Shown: positions 1-5,525 of the stretch, piece by piece
Position numbering within the stretch: position 1 is the stretch's first letter
Layout of the letters: each line of letters begins with the position of its first letter
Source of the DNA: Anaerolineales bacterium
Lineage (GTDB): Bacteria; Chloroflexota; Anaerolineae; Anaerolineales; UBA4823
Assembly (NCBI GenBank): GCA_020853835.1
Contig: JADYYC010000002.1
Span: 1 to 7,608 of the forward strand
Direction of reading: 5' to 3'
DNA: 7,608 nt
The notes under the pieces: model-generated
Seen by the model: the letters and a program-made list of their open reading frames with translations, nothing else
Told to the model about the DNA's origin: nothing
Databases searched by the model: none
Position numbers and translations under genes: made by a program

Positions 1-228
1 GAGTACATGGCAGGCCAGACCCAGTAGAACTGGAGCCTGGTGAGACAGGCAGAACCGGGGCGGACAGCGGACGTCCGCTGTCCGCCCCGTGCGCGGGCTG
101 TGGTTACCCGGTCGTGGGGAGCCGCGCGCTTCCAATCCGATAGTCTGAAGGAGAAGCTTGCCGTGGGTTTGGGATACAATTTTTTATTCCAGCGCCGGCG
201 TTAGTCCAGACAATATCAGGGTCTTGAT
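1..228. other. Upstream non-coding region; possible tail of a preceding gene
   Basis: No convincing gene is visible here. In frame 1 a short open stretch reads EYMAGQTQ and stops at TAG (25-27). This could be the end of a preceding gene, plausibly the sugar-binding protein that normally accompanies an RbsA/RbsC-type transporter, but eight residues cannot establish it. Frame 3 is open from position 3 to the TAG at 141-143, but it runs through the 56-89 palindrome and reads as an arginine/proline/glycine-rich sequence of no recognisable family. Short complementary segments (11-15 with 35-39, 21-25 with 29-33) could form a small hairpin before the palindrome. A TACAAT at 175-180 resembles a -10 box, but no good -35 box lies 17 bases upstream. 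The transporter may therefore be read from a promoter outside the window. Confidence 0.4.
56..89. repeat. Perfect 34-bp GC-rich palindrome
   Basis: Bases 56-72 are exactly the reverse complement of 73-89, giving two 17-base arms with no spacer, centred on ACGT. As RNA it would form a very stable hairpin with a minimal loop. No run of T follows on either side, so it is not a standard intrinsic terminator. It lies between a possible upstream stop (25-27) and the transporter ATPase gene. A stabilising or attenuating hairpin between a binding-protein gene and its transporter genes is a familiar arrangement and is the favoured reading. A protein-binding site or a REP-like dispersed element are alternatives. 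Confidence 0.8.
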
Positions 229-1746
229 ATGAACGAGATCATATGTGAAATGCAACACATCGACAAGATATTTCCTGGGACGCAGGCGTTGAATGATGTC
301 AGCTTCGTAATCAGGACTGGTGAGATACACGCCCTGATCGGCACAAACGGCTCCGGTAAATCAACCCTGTCAAATATTCTTGCCGGCACGTTTCCCCAGA
401 CACAGGGGGAAATCATCTACGAAGGTGAAACAGTATTTTTCACTCACCCATCTCAGGCCATAAGAAAAGGCATCATCCTTATCCATCAGGAATTGAAATT
501 GATGGCTGAGATGACCGTAGCAGAAAATATATTCTTTGGAAGGTTTACCAGTTATAGAAATTTTCCGGTGATCAACTGGAAAGATATGAACCGCAAAGCC
601 ACCGAAATACTTGCAGAGCTGGGCACCACGATTGATCCGACACAAAAAATATCAAAATTATCAATCGCCGAAAGGCAACTGGTGGAGATAGCGAAGGCCC
701 TTTCCAAAGAAGCCAGAATATTGATTATGGATGAACCCACTGCCAGCCTCACCTTTGAAGAAGTAAAAATGCTCTTCAAGGTGATGAGCGACCTCAAGCG
801 TAAAGGGTTGGCAATCGTTTATATCTCTCACAGGCTTGAAGAAATTCTTGAGATCTCCGACCGGATCACCGTGCTTGAAGATTCAAAGCTGGTCACAACG
901 ATTGAAAATTCGCCTGACCTGACCAAGGAAGACCTGGTCAGGCTGATGATCCCGAAAGAAAAAATGCATGTATCGGGCAAAGTAAAAGCAGAGGCAAAGG
1001 ACGCGAACAGCCCGGTCGTTTTTTCCGCCAGAAACATAAGCTATTCAAACAAAGTTAAAAATTTCAGCTTTGAGCTTAAAAAGGGAGAAGTGCTCGGCAT
1101 TGCGGGTTTGATGGGCGCCGGGCGCACAGAACTTCTAAAATGCATCTATGGGGCTCTAAAACCCAGCAGCGGCGATTTTTTTATTAATGGACAGCCCTAT
1201 AAACCAAAAAACCCAATGACCGCTGTAGAAAATCGCATCGCCTTGATCTCAGAAGATCGGAAAGCTGAAGGCGTTGTCCTTTCGATGTCGATCCTGGATA
1301 ATATGCTTTTTCCCAATCTGGCCAGGTTTTCCACCGGTCCAGTGATCCGGGAAACTAGAGCCAAAGCGAAAGTGAAGGACCAGGCCAGCCAACTGAACAT
1401 GAGGTACGATAAACTGACCACCAACGTCAGCAGCCTGTCTGGCGGGAACCAGCAGAAGGTGGTCATTGGGAAGTGGCTCCTCGCTAACAGTGATATCATC
1501 CTGATGGACGAGCCGACAAGAGGCATCGATGTAGGTTCTAAAGCAGAAATTTATGATCTCGTCGATAAGCTTTCCAGGGAGGGTAAAAGCATTATATTTG
1601 TCTCCTCGGAGCTGGAAGAGGTAAAAAGAGTAAGCGACAGGATTATCGTCATGTACAACGGGCAGAATGTCCGGGAGTTAGATCAGAATACCACGATGGA
1701 GGAGATAGTCCGCTATGCAACTGGGACGGGACCAAGCGATCTATGA
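229..1746 (+). CDS. Sugar ABC transporter ATP-binding protein (RbsA/MglA/XylG type)
   Basis: Cytoplasmic twin-ATPase subunit that powers import of a mono- or aminosugar or related polyol by a CUT2-family transporter. At 505 residues it matches the family (about 500). The first domain has a Walker A GTNGSGKST (38-46; the family usually has GENGAGKST), Q-loop Q87, a degenerate signature LSIAERQ (144-150), Walker B ILIMDEP (164-170) with catalytic E169, and switch H201. The second domain has the family's degenerate Walker A GLMGAGRTE (293-301, Arg in place of Lys), a full signature LSGGNQQK (403-410), Walker B IILMDEPT (423-430) and Ser in place of the switch His (S460). One intact and one degenerate nucleotide site is normal for RbsA/MglA. 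The ATG at 229 puts the IDKIFPGTQAL motif at the usual distance from the N-terminus, but its ribosome site is weak (CAGGG near 217). The 3' end overlaps the permease gene. Substrate cannot be assigned. The gene is AT-richer than the downstream enzyme genes. Confidence 0.95.
   Translation: MNEIICEMQHIDKIFPGTQALNDVSFVIRTGEIHALIGTNGSGKSTLSNILAGTFPQTQGEIIYEGETVFFTHPSQAIRKGIILIHQELKLMAEMTVAENIFFGRFTSYRNFPVINWKDMNRKATEILAELGTTIDPTQKISKLSIAERQLVEIAKALSKEARILIMDEPTASLTFEEVKMLFKVMSDLKRKGLAIVYISHRLEEILEISDRITVLEDSKLVTTIENSPDLTKEDLVRLMIPKEKMHVSGKVKAEAKDANSPVVFSARNISYSNKVKNFSFELKKGEVLGIAGLMGAGRTELLKCIYGALKPSSGDFFINGQPYKPKNPMTAVENRIALISEDRKAEGVVLSMSILDNMLFPNLARFSTGPVIRETRAKAKVKDQASQLNMRYDKLTTNVSSLSGGNQQKVVIGKWLLANSDIILMDEPTRGIDVGSKAEIYDLVDKLSREGKSIIFVSSELEEVKRVSDRIIVMYNGQNVRELDQNTTMEEIVRYATGTGPSDL
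1698..1704 (+). promoter_or_regulatory. Shine-Dalgarno site for the permease gene, inside the ATPase gene
   Basis: GGAGGAG lies within the 3' end of the ATPase gene, 10 bases before the ATG at 1715. It decides the permease start. The other ATG at the overlap (1743) is out of frame and reaches a stop after 17 codons, and no in-frame ATG, GTG or TTG follows before the first membrane helix. The 32-base overlap suggests translational coupling. Confidence 0.75.
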
Positions 1747-2737
1747 AGTTGACGAGAAACCGGCAAAGAGCAGTAACGGCGTCTGGGATGCCATAAAGAA
1801 GGGGTATGGCAAGCTGGGCATTGTCGGTAATGTGCTGCTGGCTACCATTCTGCTGATCGTTGTCTTCAGCATTTTAAGCCCCTATTTTTTATCGGTCAAA
1901 AATTTTGTCAATATCTTCCGGCAGTCAGCCCCCTTAGCCATAGTAGCCCTCGGAATAACCATCGTCATCATATCCGGTGGCATTGATCTGTCGATTGCAT
2001 CCAACATCAGCCTTACCAGCGTCATACTTGCGATACTCCTCGATAAGTATGGTGTTTCTATGTCTCTCAGCATCACCCTCGTGTTTCTCCTGGGCATACT
2101 TCTGGGGCTTTTCAACGGATTTCTGATTACGATACTCAAGATCCCCGCGATTATTGCCACGCTTGCCACCGCTATGACTTTCAGCGGTATTGCGTTTACG
2201 ATAACACAGGGGTACAGCATCAACCTGCCGGTTGAAAGCACGATCAAGTTCCTGGGCAGCGGCAAAATCGGGCTGATACCCGTATCGATCGTCCTGGTCG
2301 TGATCGTGTATTTCATCGTCCAACTGATCTTGCAGCATACCGGGTTCGGGCGGATCGTTTACGGGCTTGGCGGAAACGTGGAAGCCGTTTACCTGTCGGG
2401 TATATCCGTAAGAAAGTACACTTTCATCATCTATATGGTGTGCGGATTTTTTGCGGCGTTTGCAGGCATCCTGCTTACTGCAAGAGTCGCAAACGGCCAT
2501 CCAAATAACGGCGGCGGGATGGAGATGGATGCGATTGCGGCGGCGGTCCTGGGGGGCACAAGTATTTATGGCGGCATCGGGAATGTCTGGGGGACGCTGA
2601 TCGGCGTGCTCACCATGACGATCATCCTCAACGGGTTGAATCTGCTGAATATTAACCCGTATATCCAGGTCATCATCAAGGGCCTGGTGCTGGCAGCCGC
2701 GGTCGCCGTGAGCAGCATCAGAACGGTGAAAAGATAG
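1715..2737 (+). CDS. Sugar ABC transporter permease (RbsC type)
   Basis: Inner-membrane channel subunit of the CUT2 transporter, expected to work as a dimer with the ATPase encoded just upstream. It has 340 residues (family about 310-350): a polar cytoplasmic N-terminus of about 33 residues, then hydrophobic segments at roughly 36-58, 72-88, 94-109, 116-138, 142-164, 186-206, 233-256, 272-279, 289-306 and 316-333. Family hallmarks are GGIDLS (88-93), GLFNGFLIT (131-139), the FGRIVYGLGGN stretch (211-221) followed by A224 and SGI (228-230), which is the cytoplasmic loop that docks on the ATPase, and MDAIAAAVLGGTS (271-283) with GGIGN (286-290). It overlaps the ATPase gene by 32 bases. It is the last gene before a strong terminator, so no second permease or sugar kinase follows. 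Ribose, galactose, xylose, autoinducer-2 or polyol are all possible substrates. Confidence 0.95.
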   Translation: MQLGRDQAIYEVDEKPAKSSNGVWDAIKKGYGKLGIVGNVLLATILLIVVFSILSPYFLSVKNFVNIFRQSAPLAIVALGITIVIISGGIDLSIASNISLTSVILAILLDKYGVSMSLSITLVFLLGILLGLFNGFLITILKIPAIIATLATAMTFSGIAFTITQGYSINLPVESTIKFLGSGKIGLIPVSIVLVVIVYFIVQLILQHTGFGRIVYGLGGNVEAVYLSGISVRKYTFIIYMVCGFFAAFAGILLTARVANGHPNNGGGMEMDAIAAAVLGGTSIYGGIGNVWGTLIGVLTMTIILNGLNLLNINPYIQVIIKGLVLAAAVAVSSIRTVKR

Positions 2738-2759
2738 AACCTCGCGCAGCATCGCGATA

Positions 2760-2802
2760 AAAAAAGGTTTTTCGAGCGCCAGATGCTCGAAAAACCTTTT
2801 TT
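2760..2802. terminator. Bidirectional intrinsic terminator
   Basis: A perfect 18-bp stem (2760-2777 with 2785-2802) closes a 7-base loop (2778-2784). The right arm ends in six T (2797-2802) for + strand transcripts. The left arm begins with a run of A (2759-2765) that gives a U-tract on the - strand. It lies 22 bases past the permease stop and 18 bases past the stop of the convergent aldolase-like gene, so it can end both operons. Confidence 0.93.
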
Positions 2803-2820
2803 GTACCAGTCTCCTCAGCT

Positions 2821-3459
2821 CTACTGCCCGTACAGGGTGTGGTAAATCTGCTGAAATTCCGCCACCTGCTCAGGCGTCAGGATGATCGGGTTACCGTGCA
2901 GCATGGCAAAATGCGTGATCTTAGCCAGGTCTTCCACCTCCGCCGCCAGCACGGTTGCCTTCCACACGGTTTTATCGAAGGTGTACACGCCATGGTTTTG
3001 CATGATGATGGCAGATGATTTACCGATCTTGCGCAGGATTTCCGCGCCGATCTCTTCGCCGCCCACCGGCACGTAACCGCCGATCGGGATTTCGCCCCCC
3101 AAGAGCGCAGCCGAGGTCATAGTGGGCGGGATGGGTTTCCCCAGCACGCCAAATATCATGGCATAGGGGGAATGCGTATGCACGATTCCCAGGATGTCCG
3201 GCCGGTGAGTATAAAGATATAGGTGAGTGCCCGTATCGCTGGATGGCCGGCGGTGGCCCTCGACGATTTTCCCCTCCAGATCCATCACGATCAAATCTGC
3301 CGGGGTCAGTTTGTCATAGCGAAAACCGGTTGGCTTGATCACTACCAGGTTGGTCTCAGGGTCGCGGCCGCTGACGGTGCCGCTGTGCATGGTCACGAGC
3401 TGGTTCTTCGGCAGTTCCAGCAGGCTTTCAAAGACCTCTTCACGAAGCCGTTCTAGCAT
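2821..3459 (-). CDS. Class II aldolase/adducin family protein, AraD (ribulose-phosphate 4-epimerase)-like
   Basis: Zinc enzyme of the fold shared by L-ribulose-5-phosphate 4-epimerase and L-fuculose-phosphate aldolase, which make an enediolate from a phosphorylated ketose. The sequence has 212 residues, shorter than E. coli AraD (231). The start LVTMHSGTVSGRDPETN (21-37) is the phosphate-binding region, but T28 replaces the usual Asn of GN(V/I)S. IKPTG (41-45), SSDTGTH (73-79; D75 corresponds to AraD D76, where FucA has Glu), HTH (H94, H96) and QNHG (H156) supply the expected zinc ligands. The C-terminus YGQ, with Y210, matches AraD's catalytic Tyr. The loop that carries catalytic Asp in AraD reads TMTSAALLGGE (113-123), with alanine at the equivalent place. 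The exact reaction is therefore uncertain: epimerase, aldolase or decarboxylase. ATG at 3459 follows GGAAAGG-like sequence (3469-3476). Last gene of the gntR-SDR operon. Confidence 0.88.
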   Translation of the reverse strand: MLERLREEVFESLLELPKNQLVTMHSGTVSGRDPETNLVVIKPTGFRYDKLTPADLIVMDLEGKIVEGHRRPSSDTGTHLYLYTHRPDILGIVHTHSPYAMIFGVLGKPIPPTMTSAALLGGEIPIGGYVPVGGEEIGAEILRKIGKSSAIIMQNHGVYTFDKTVWKATVLAAEVEDLAKITHFAMLHGNPIILTPEQVAEFQQIYHTLYGQ

Positions 3460-3526
3460 AGGTTTTTTCCTTTCCCAGGTTTATATAAGTTTACGCTGGT
3501 TAGCGAGGCGTATGGGGCCAATGAAG

Positions 3527-4360
3527 CTAACGCACAAATCCGCCCAGTCCGCCTCCATCGATCACCAGGGCATTTCCAGTCATTTTAGCGGAGCGGTCGC
3601 TGGCGAGGAAGACGACCAGTTCGGCAATTTCAGCCGGGTCAATGATCACCCCCAAAGTGTTGGCTTTCTTGTATTCCTCTTCCAGGTCGTCCGCGGAATA
3701 ACCATGCAGTTTCGCCCGCGCCTCGCGCAGCTCCTGGGTCCACATCTGGCTTCCCCCAAAGACCGCCCCCGGCAAAACGCTGTTGGCGCGGATGTGATAG
3801 GGGCCGAACTCGTTGGCAATGGTGCGCGCCATGTGTAAAACCGCCGCTTTCGAGGCGTTGTAAGCCAAAAAGTGCTTGCTTGGCTTAAGCGAGTTGTCGC
3901 TGTTGGTATATACCAACACCCCGCCGTCGGGCTGCTTCTTGAAGACCTTGATGGCTTCGCGCGAGACCAGAAAACTGCCGGTGCAGTTTACGTTCATCAC
4001 CCAGTTCCACTGCTCCAGGGTGCATTCATCCGAGGGCACGCTCACCGACACCCCGGCATTGTTCACCGCGATGTTCAACCGGCCAAAATGGGCGACGGTC
4101 GATTCCATCCCGGCAATCACGTCCTCTTCCTTTGTGATGTCGCAAGGCACGATAAAAACCTGTTCCTCGCTGGCTATCTGGCACAAAAACTCCTTGGCCT
4201 GCTCCAGCCTGGACACATTGAAATCCCATAGGGCGACCTTGGCGCCCTCCTGGACAAACCTCTTGGTGATCGCCATGCCGATCCCCGAAGCGGCCCCGGT
4301 GATCAGAGCCACACGATCGAGCAGGTCCTTGCGCGGGTTGATAATATGTTCCTCAGCCAT
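3527..4360 (-). CDS. SDR-family oxidoreductase, similar to the dehydrogenase half of bifunctional RhaD
   Basis: Classical short-chain dehydrogenase, 277 residues, cytoplasmic. Cofactor site TGAASGIG (21-28); D46 at the end of the second beta strand (LWDF) predicts NAD(H) over NADP(H). NNAG (100-103), N124, S154, Y167 and K171 (YNASK) complete the catalytic set. The C-terminal part, with AVFGGSQMW (199-207), LREARAKLHG (211-220), LGVIIDPAEIAE (236-247) and ASDRSAKMTG (253-262), closely recalls from memory the SDR domain of bifunctional rhamnulose-1-phosphate aldolase/lactaldehyde dehydrogenase (RhaD/YuxG). Here it is a separate protein next to an aldolase-fold gene. Likely substrates are a sugar, sugar acid or small hydroxyaldehyde; none can be fixed. 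ATG at 4360 has an ideal ribosome site AGGAGGA (complement of 4371-4377), 10 bases upstream. It lies 48 bases after gntR and 67 bases before the aldolase-like gene, so probably one transcript. Confidence 0.93.
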   Translation of the reverse strand: MAEEHIINPRKDLLDRVALITGAASGIGMAITKRFVQEGAKVALWDFNVSRLEQAKEFLCQIASEEQVFIVPCDITKEEDVIAGMESTVAHFGRLNIAVNNAGVSVSVPSDECTLEQWNWVMNVNCTGSFLVSREAIKVFKKQPDGGVLVYTNSDNSLKPSKHFLAYNASKAAVLHMARTIANEFGPYHIRANSVLPGAVFGGSQMWTQELREARAKLHGYSADDLEEEYKKANTLGVIIDPAEIAELVVFLASDRSAKMTGNALVIDGGGLGGFVR

Positions 4361-4408
4361 AGAATCAGGTTCCTCCTATCCGTTTTTCAGAAGGTCATTA
4401 CCGAAACA

Positions 4409-5230
4409 TCAACTTGAACGGTAAATGTAAAAGGTGAATGCGTCTGCGACGTAATACTCGTTCGTCAGAGCCAGCGGCTCGCCATCGTTTCCAATATCGA
4501 CCTGCTCGATGTGCAGGATGCTGCTGCCGCGCGGGATCGACAGTTTGTCCGCCAGGTAGGCTTCAGCGGAAGTGGGGTGTATCCAGGCGATGCCGTGGTG
4601 AATATCGAGGAACAACCGCTCGCGCATGAAGTCGTACATGGACTGTCTTTCACGCACAAATGCCTCGATCTCGGGCAGAGGGATCTCGCCATCCTGGTTT
4701 CGACACAGGGATTGGGAGAGCGTATCCAGGCTAAAGACCACCCGGCGGTCGTTTGCCAGGCGCACCCGTTCGAGCGTCACCACGGGCGCGCCCGGTTCCA
4801 GAGACAGGCGGTTGGCTACGTGTTCGCTTGCGGGGCGCGTGGTAATCAAAAATTCCGCTGTGCCCGGCTCTGCGCCCGAAGACCGGATGAGCTGTGTGAC
4901 GCCGGAGTTGATGCTTAGATTGTTATAGGTGGGAGGGTCCTTGGCAATAAACGTTCCCACGCCCCAACGGCGCTGGATAAAGCCGCCCTGTTCCAGGATC
5001 GTGAGAGCCGAGCGCACCGTGCTGCGGCTCACGTTCAAGAGAGCCGAAAGGTCGGGCTCGTTGGGTAGACGGTACTCAGGGGGCAGCTTGCCCTCCATGA
5101 TCAGAGAACGCAACTGCTCAGCTACCCGCTGGGCAAGGGTGGTGCTATCGTAGCTGTCCCCTACGATGGGCACGAAAGGCTGGAGGCGAGAAGGATTTTC
5201 CACTTTATCTTTAATCCAGTTGTATGACAT
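4409..5230 (-). CDS. GntR-family transcriptional regulator, HutC/UTRA subfamily
   Basis: DNA-binding regulator, 273 residues from the ATG at 5230. A GTG directly before it (5231-5233) would give 274. A polar N-terminal tail of about 28 residues precedes the winged helix. RLPNEPDLSALLNVSRSTVR (54-73) holds the helix-turn-helix with recognition helix, and GFIQRRWGVGTFI (83-95) forms the wing. The C-terminal UTRA fold spans about 110-265. Typical UTRA features are the PGAPVVTLERVRLAN segment (146-160), GIAWIHPTSA (213-222), a SILHIEQV-type strand (237-244) and the NEYYVADAFTFYI end (257-269). UTRA domains bind small molecules, often phosphorylated sugars or amino-acid derivatives. It probably represses itself, the SDR/aldolase-like genes and the divergent enzyme operon. 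Its predicted promoter leaves almost no 5' leader and overlaps a palindrome likely to be its operator. No strong Shine-Dalgarno is seen. Confidence 0.94.
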   Translation of the reverse strand: MSYNWIKDKVENPSRLQPFVPIVGDSYDSTTLAQRVAEQLRSLIMEGKLPPEYRLPNEPDLSALLNVSRSTVRSALTILEQGGFIQRRWGVGTFIAKDPPTYNNLSINSGVTQLIRSSGAEPGTAEFLITTRPASEHVANRLSLEPGAPVVTLERVRLANDRRVVFSLDTLSQSLCRNQDGEIPLPEIEAFVRERQSMYDFMRERLFLDIHHGIAWIHPTSAEAYLADKLSIPRGSSILHIEQVDIGNDGEPLALTNEYYVADAFTFYIYRSS

Positions 5231-5241
5231 CACTCAACTGC

Positions 5242-5270
5242 ATCATAACGAATTTAATGATATTTGTCAA
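5242..5270 (-). promoter_or_regulatory. Sigma70-like promoter for the gntR-SDR-aldolase operon
   Basis: On the - strand, TTGACA (complement of 5265-5270) and TATGAT (complement of 5242-5247) are separated by exactly 17 bases: a perfect -35 and a -10 one base from consensus. Transcription should start near 5235, only about 2-5 bases before the regulator's start codon, which implies a leaderless or nearly leaderless message. The -35 lies inside the 5258-5275 palindrome. Confidence 0.82.
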
Positions 5271-5275
5271 TATCA
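5258..5275. promoter_or_regulatory. Probable GntR operator, perfect inverted repeat
   Basis: TGATATT (5258-5264) and AATATCA (5269-5275) are perfect inverted repeats around TGTC. The site sits within the divergent control region 28 bases from the regulator start and covers the -35 box of the regulator's own promoter, where bound protein would block RNA polymerase. It does not match the GT-TA-AC core often quoted for HutC-type sites, so assignment rests on symmetry and position. Confidence 0.65.
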
Positions 5276-5311
5276 AACCCGATTTTCGCAATAATCATGC
5301 CTTTTATGGGC

Positions 5312-5340
5312 TTGACACATCATTTAGGCGCTGATATACT
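5312..5340 (+). promoter_or_regulatory. Sigma70-like promoter for the DegT-VOC-CoA-transferase operon
   Basis: TTGACA (5312-5317) and TATACT (5335-5340) are separated by exactly 17 bases: a perfect -35 and a -10 one base from consensus. The predicted start is near 5347, leaving a leader of about 180 bases before the ATG at 5526. Such a strong promoter would be expected to be kept off by a repressor until substrate appears. Confidence 0.82.
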
Positions 5341-5350
5341 GGTGATATCC
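5332..5350. promoter_or_regulatory. Second probable GntR operator over the -10 box and start site
   Basis: GATAT (5333-5337) and ATATC (5345-5349) form an imperfectly spaced inverted repeat, using the same half-sites as the palindrome at 5258-5275 with the spacer one base longer. TGATAT also recurs directly at 5332 and 5343, one helical turn apart. The site covers the -10 box and the expected start of the + strand operon, a classic repressor position. Confidence 0.5.
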
Positions 5351-5525
5351 AATTTCTAACTCGAAGAGAGGTCGGACAACTGGGTATTCTATCTAAAAAA
5401 CGGTGCCAATATTACGAAAAAATCAATGGATGTAGGACTTCTGCTCGGGCGATTTATGCCCATTCGCAGCGCTCAAAATCCCACATTCAAAATTTGAAAA
5501 ATAGAAACGAGAACAGGAGGTAACT
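5347..5525 (+). other. Long 5' leader of the DegT operon
   Basis: About 180 bases lie between the predicted transcription start and the DegT start codon. No known riboswitch class is recognised. A modest hairpin is possible: CTGC (5441-5444) and GGGC (5447-5450) can pair with GCCC (5458-5461) and GCAG (5466-5469). TTCAAA-A-TTTGAA (5486-5498) is a small palindrome. An ATG at 5426 opens a 23-codon frame ending at 5497, but it has no ribosome site. A near-ideal AGGAGGT (5515-5521) precedes the DegT ATG. Confidence 0.45.

Noticed and set aside
175..180. TACAAT as a -10 box for the transporter operon
   Set aside because: No acceptable -35 hexamer lies at 16-18 bases upstream; kept only as a remark.
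163..204. Possible 13-residue peptide starting at GTG after AAGGAG (148-153)
   Set aside because: The spacing to GTG is usable, but the frame is very short, has a non-ATG start and no features; likely chance.
1743..1796. ATG overlapping the ATPase stop (ATGA) as the permease start
   Set aside because: It is out of frame with the permease and reaches a stop after 17 codons; the in-frame ATG at 1715 has a good ribosome site.
1934..2752. 272-residue open frame on the - strand opposite the permease
   Set aside because: The translation is rich in Asp, His, Arg and Gln, the usual mirror of a hydrophobic membrane protein, and the permease itself is unmistakable.
5426..5497. Possible 23-residue leader peptide before the DegT gene
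   Set aside because: It has no ribosome site, no run of repeated regulatory codons and no recognisable sequence; such a frame is expected by chance.
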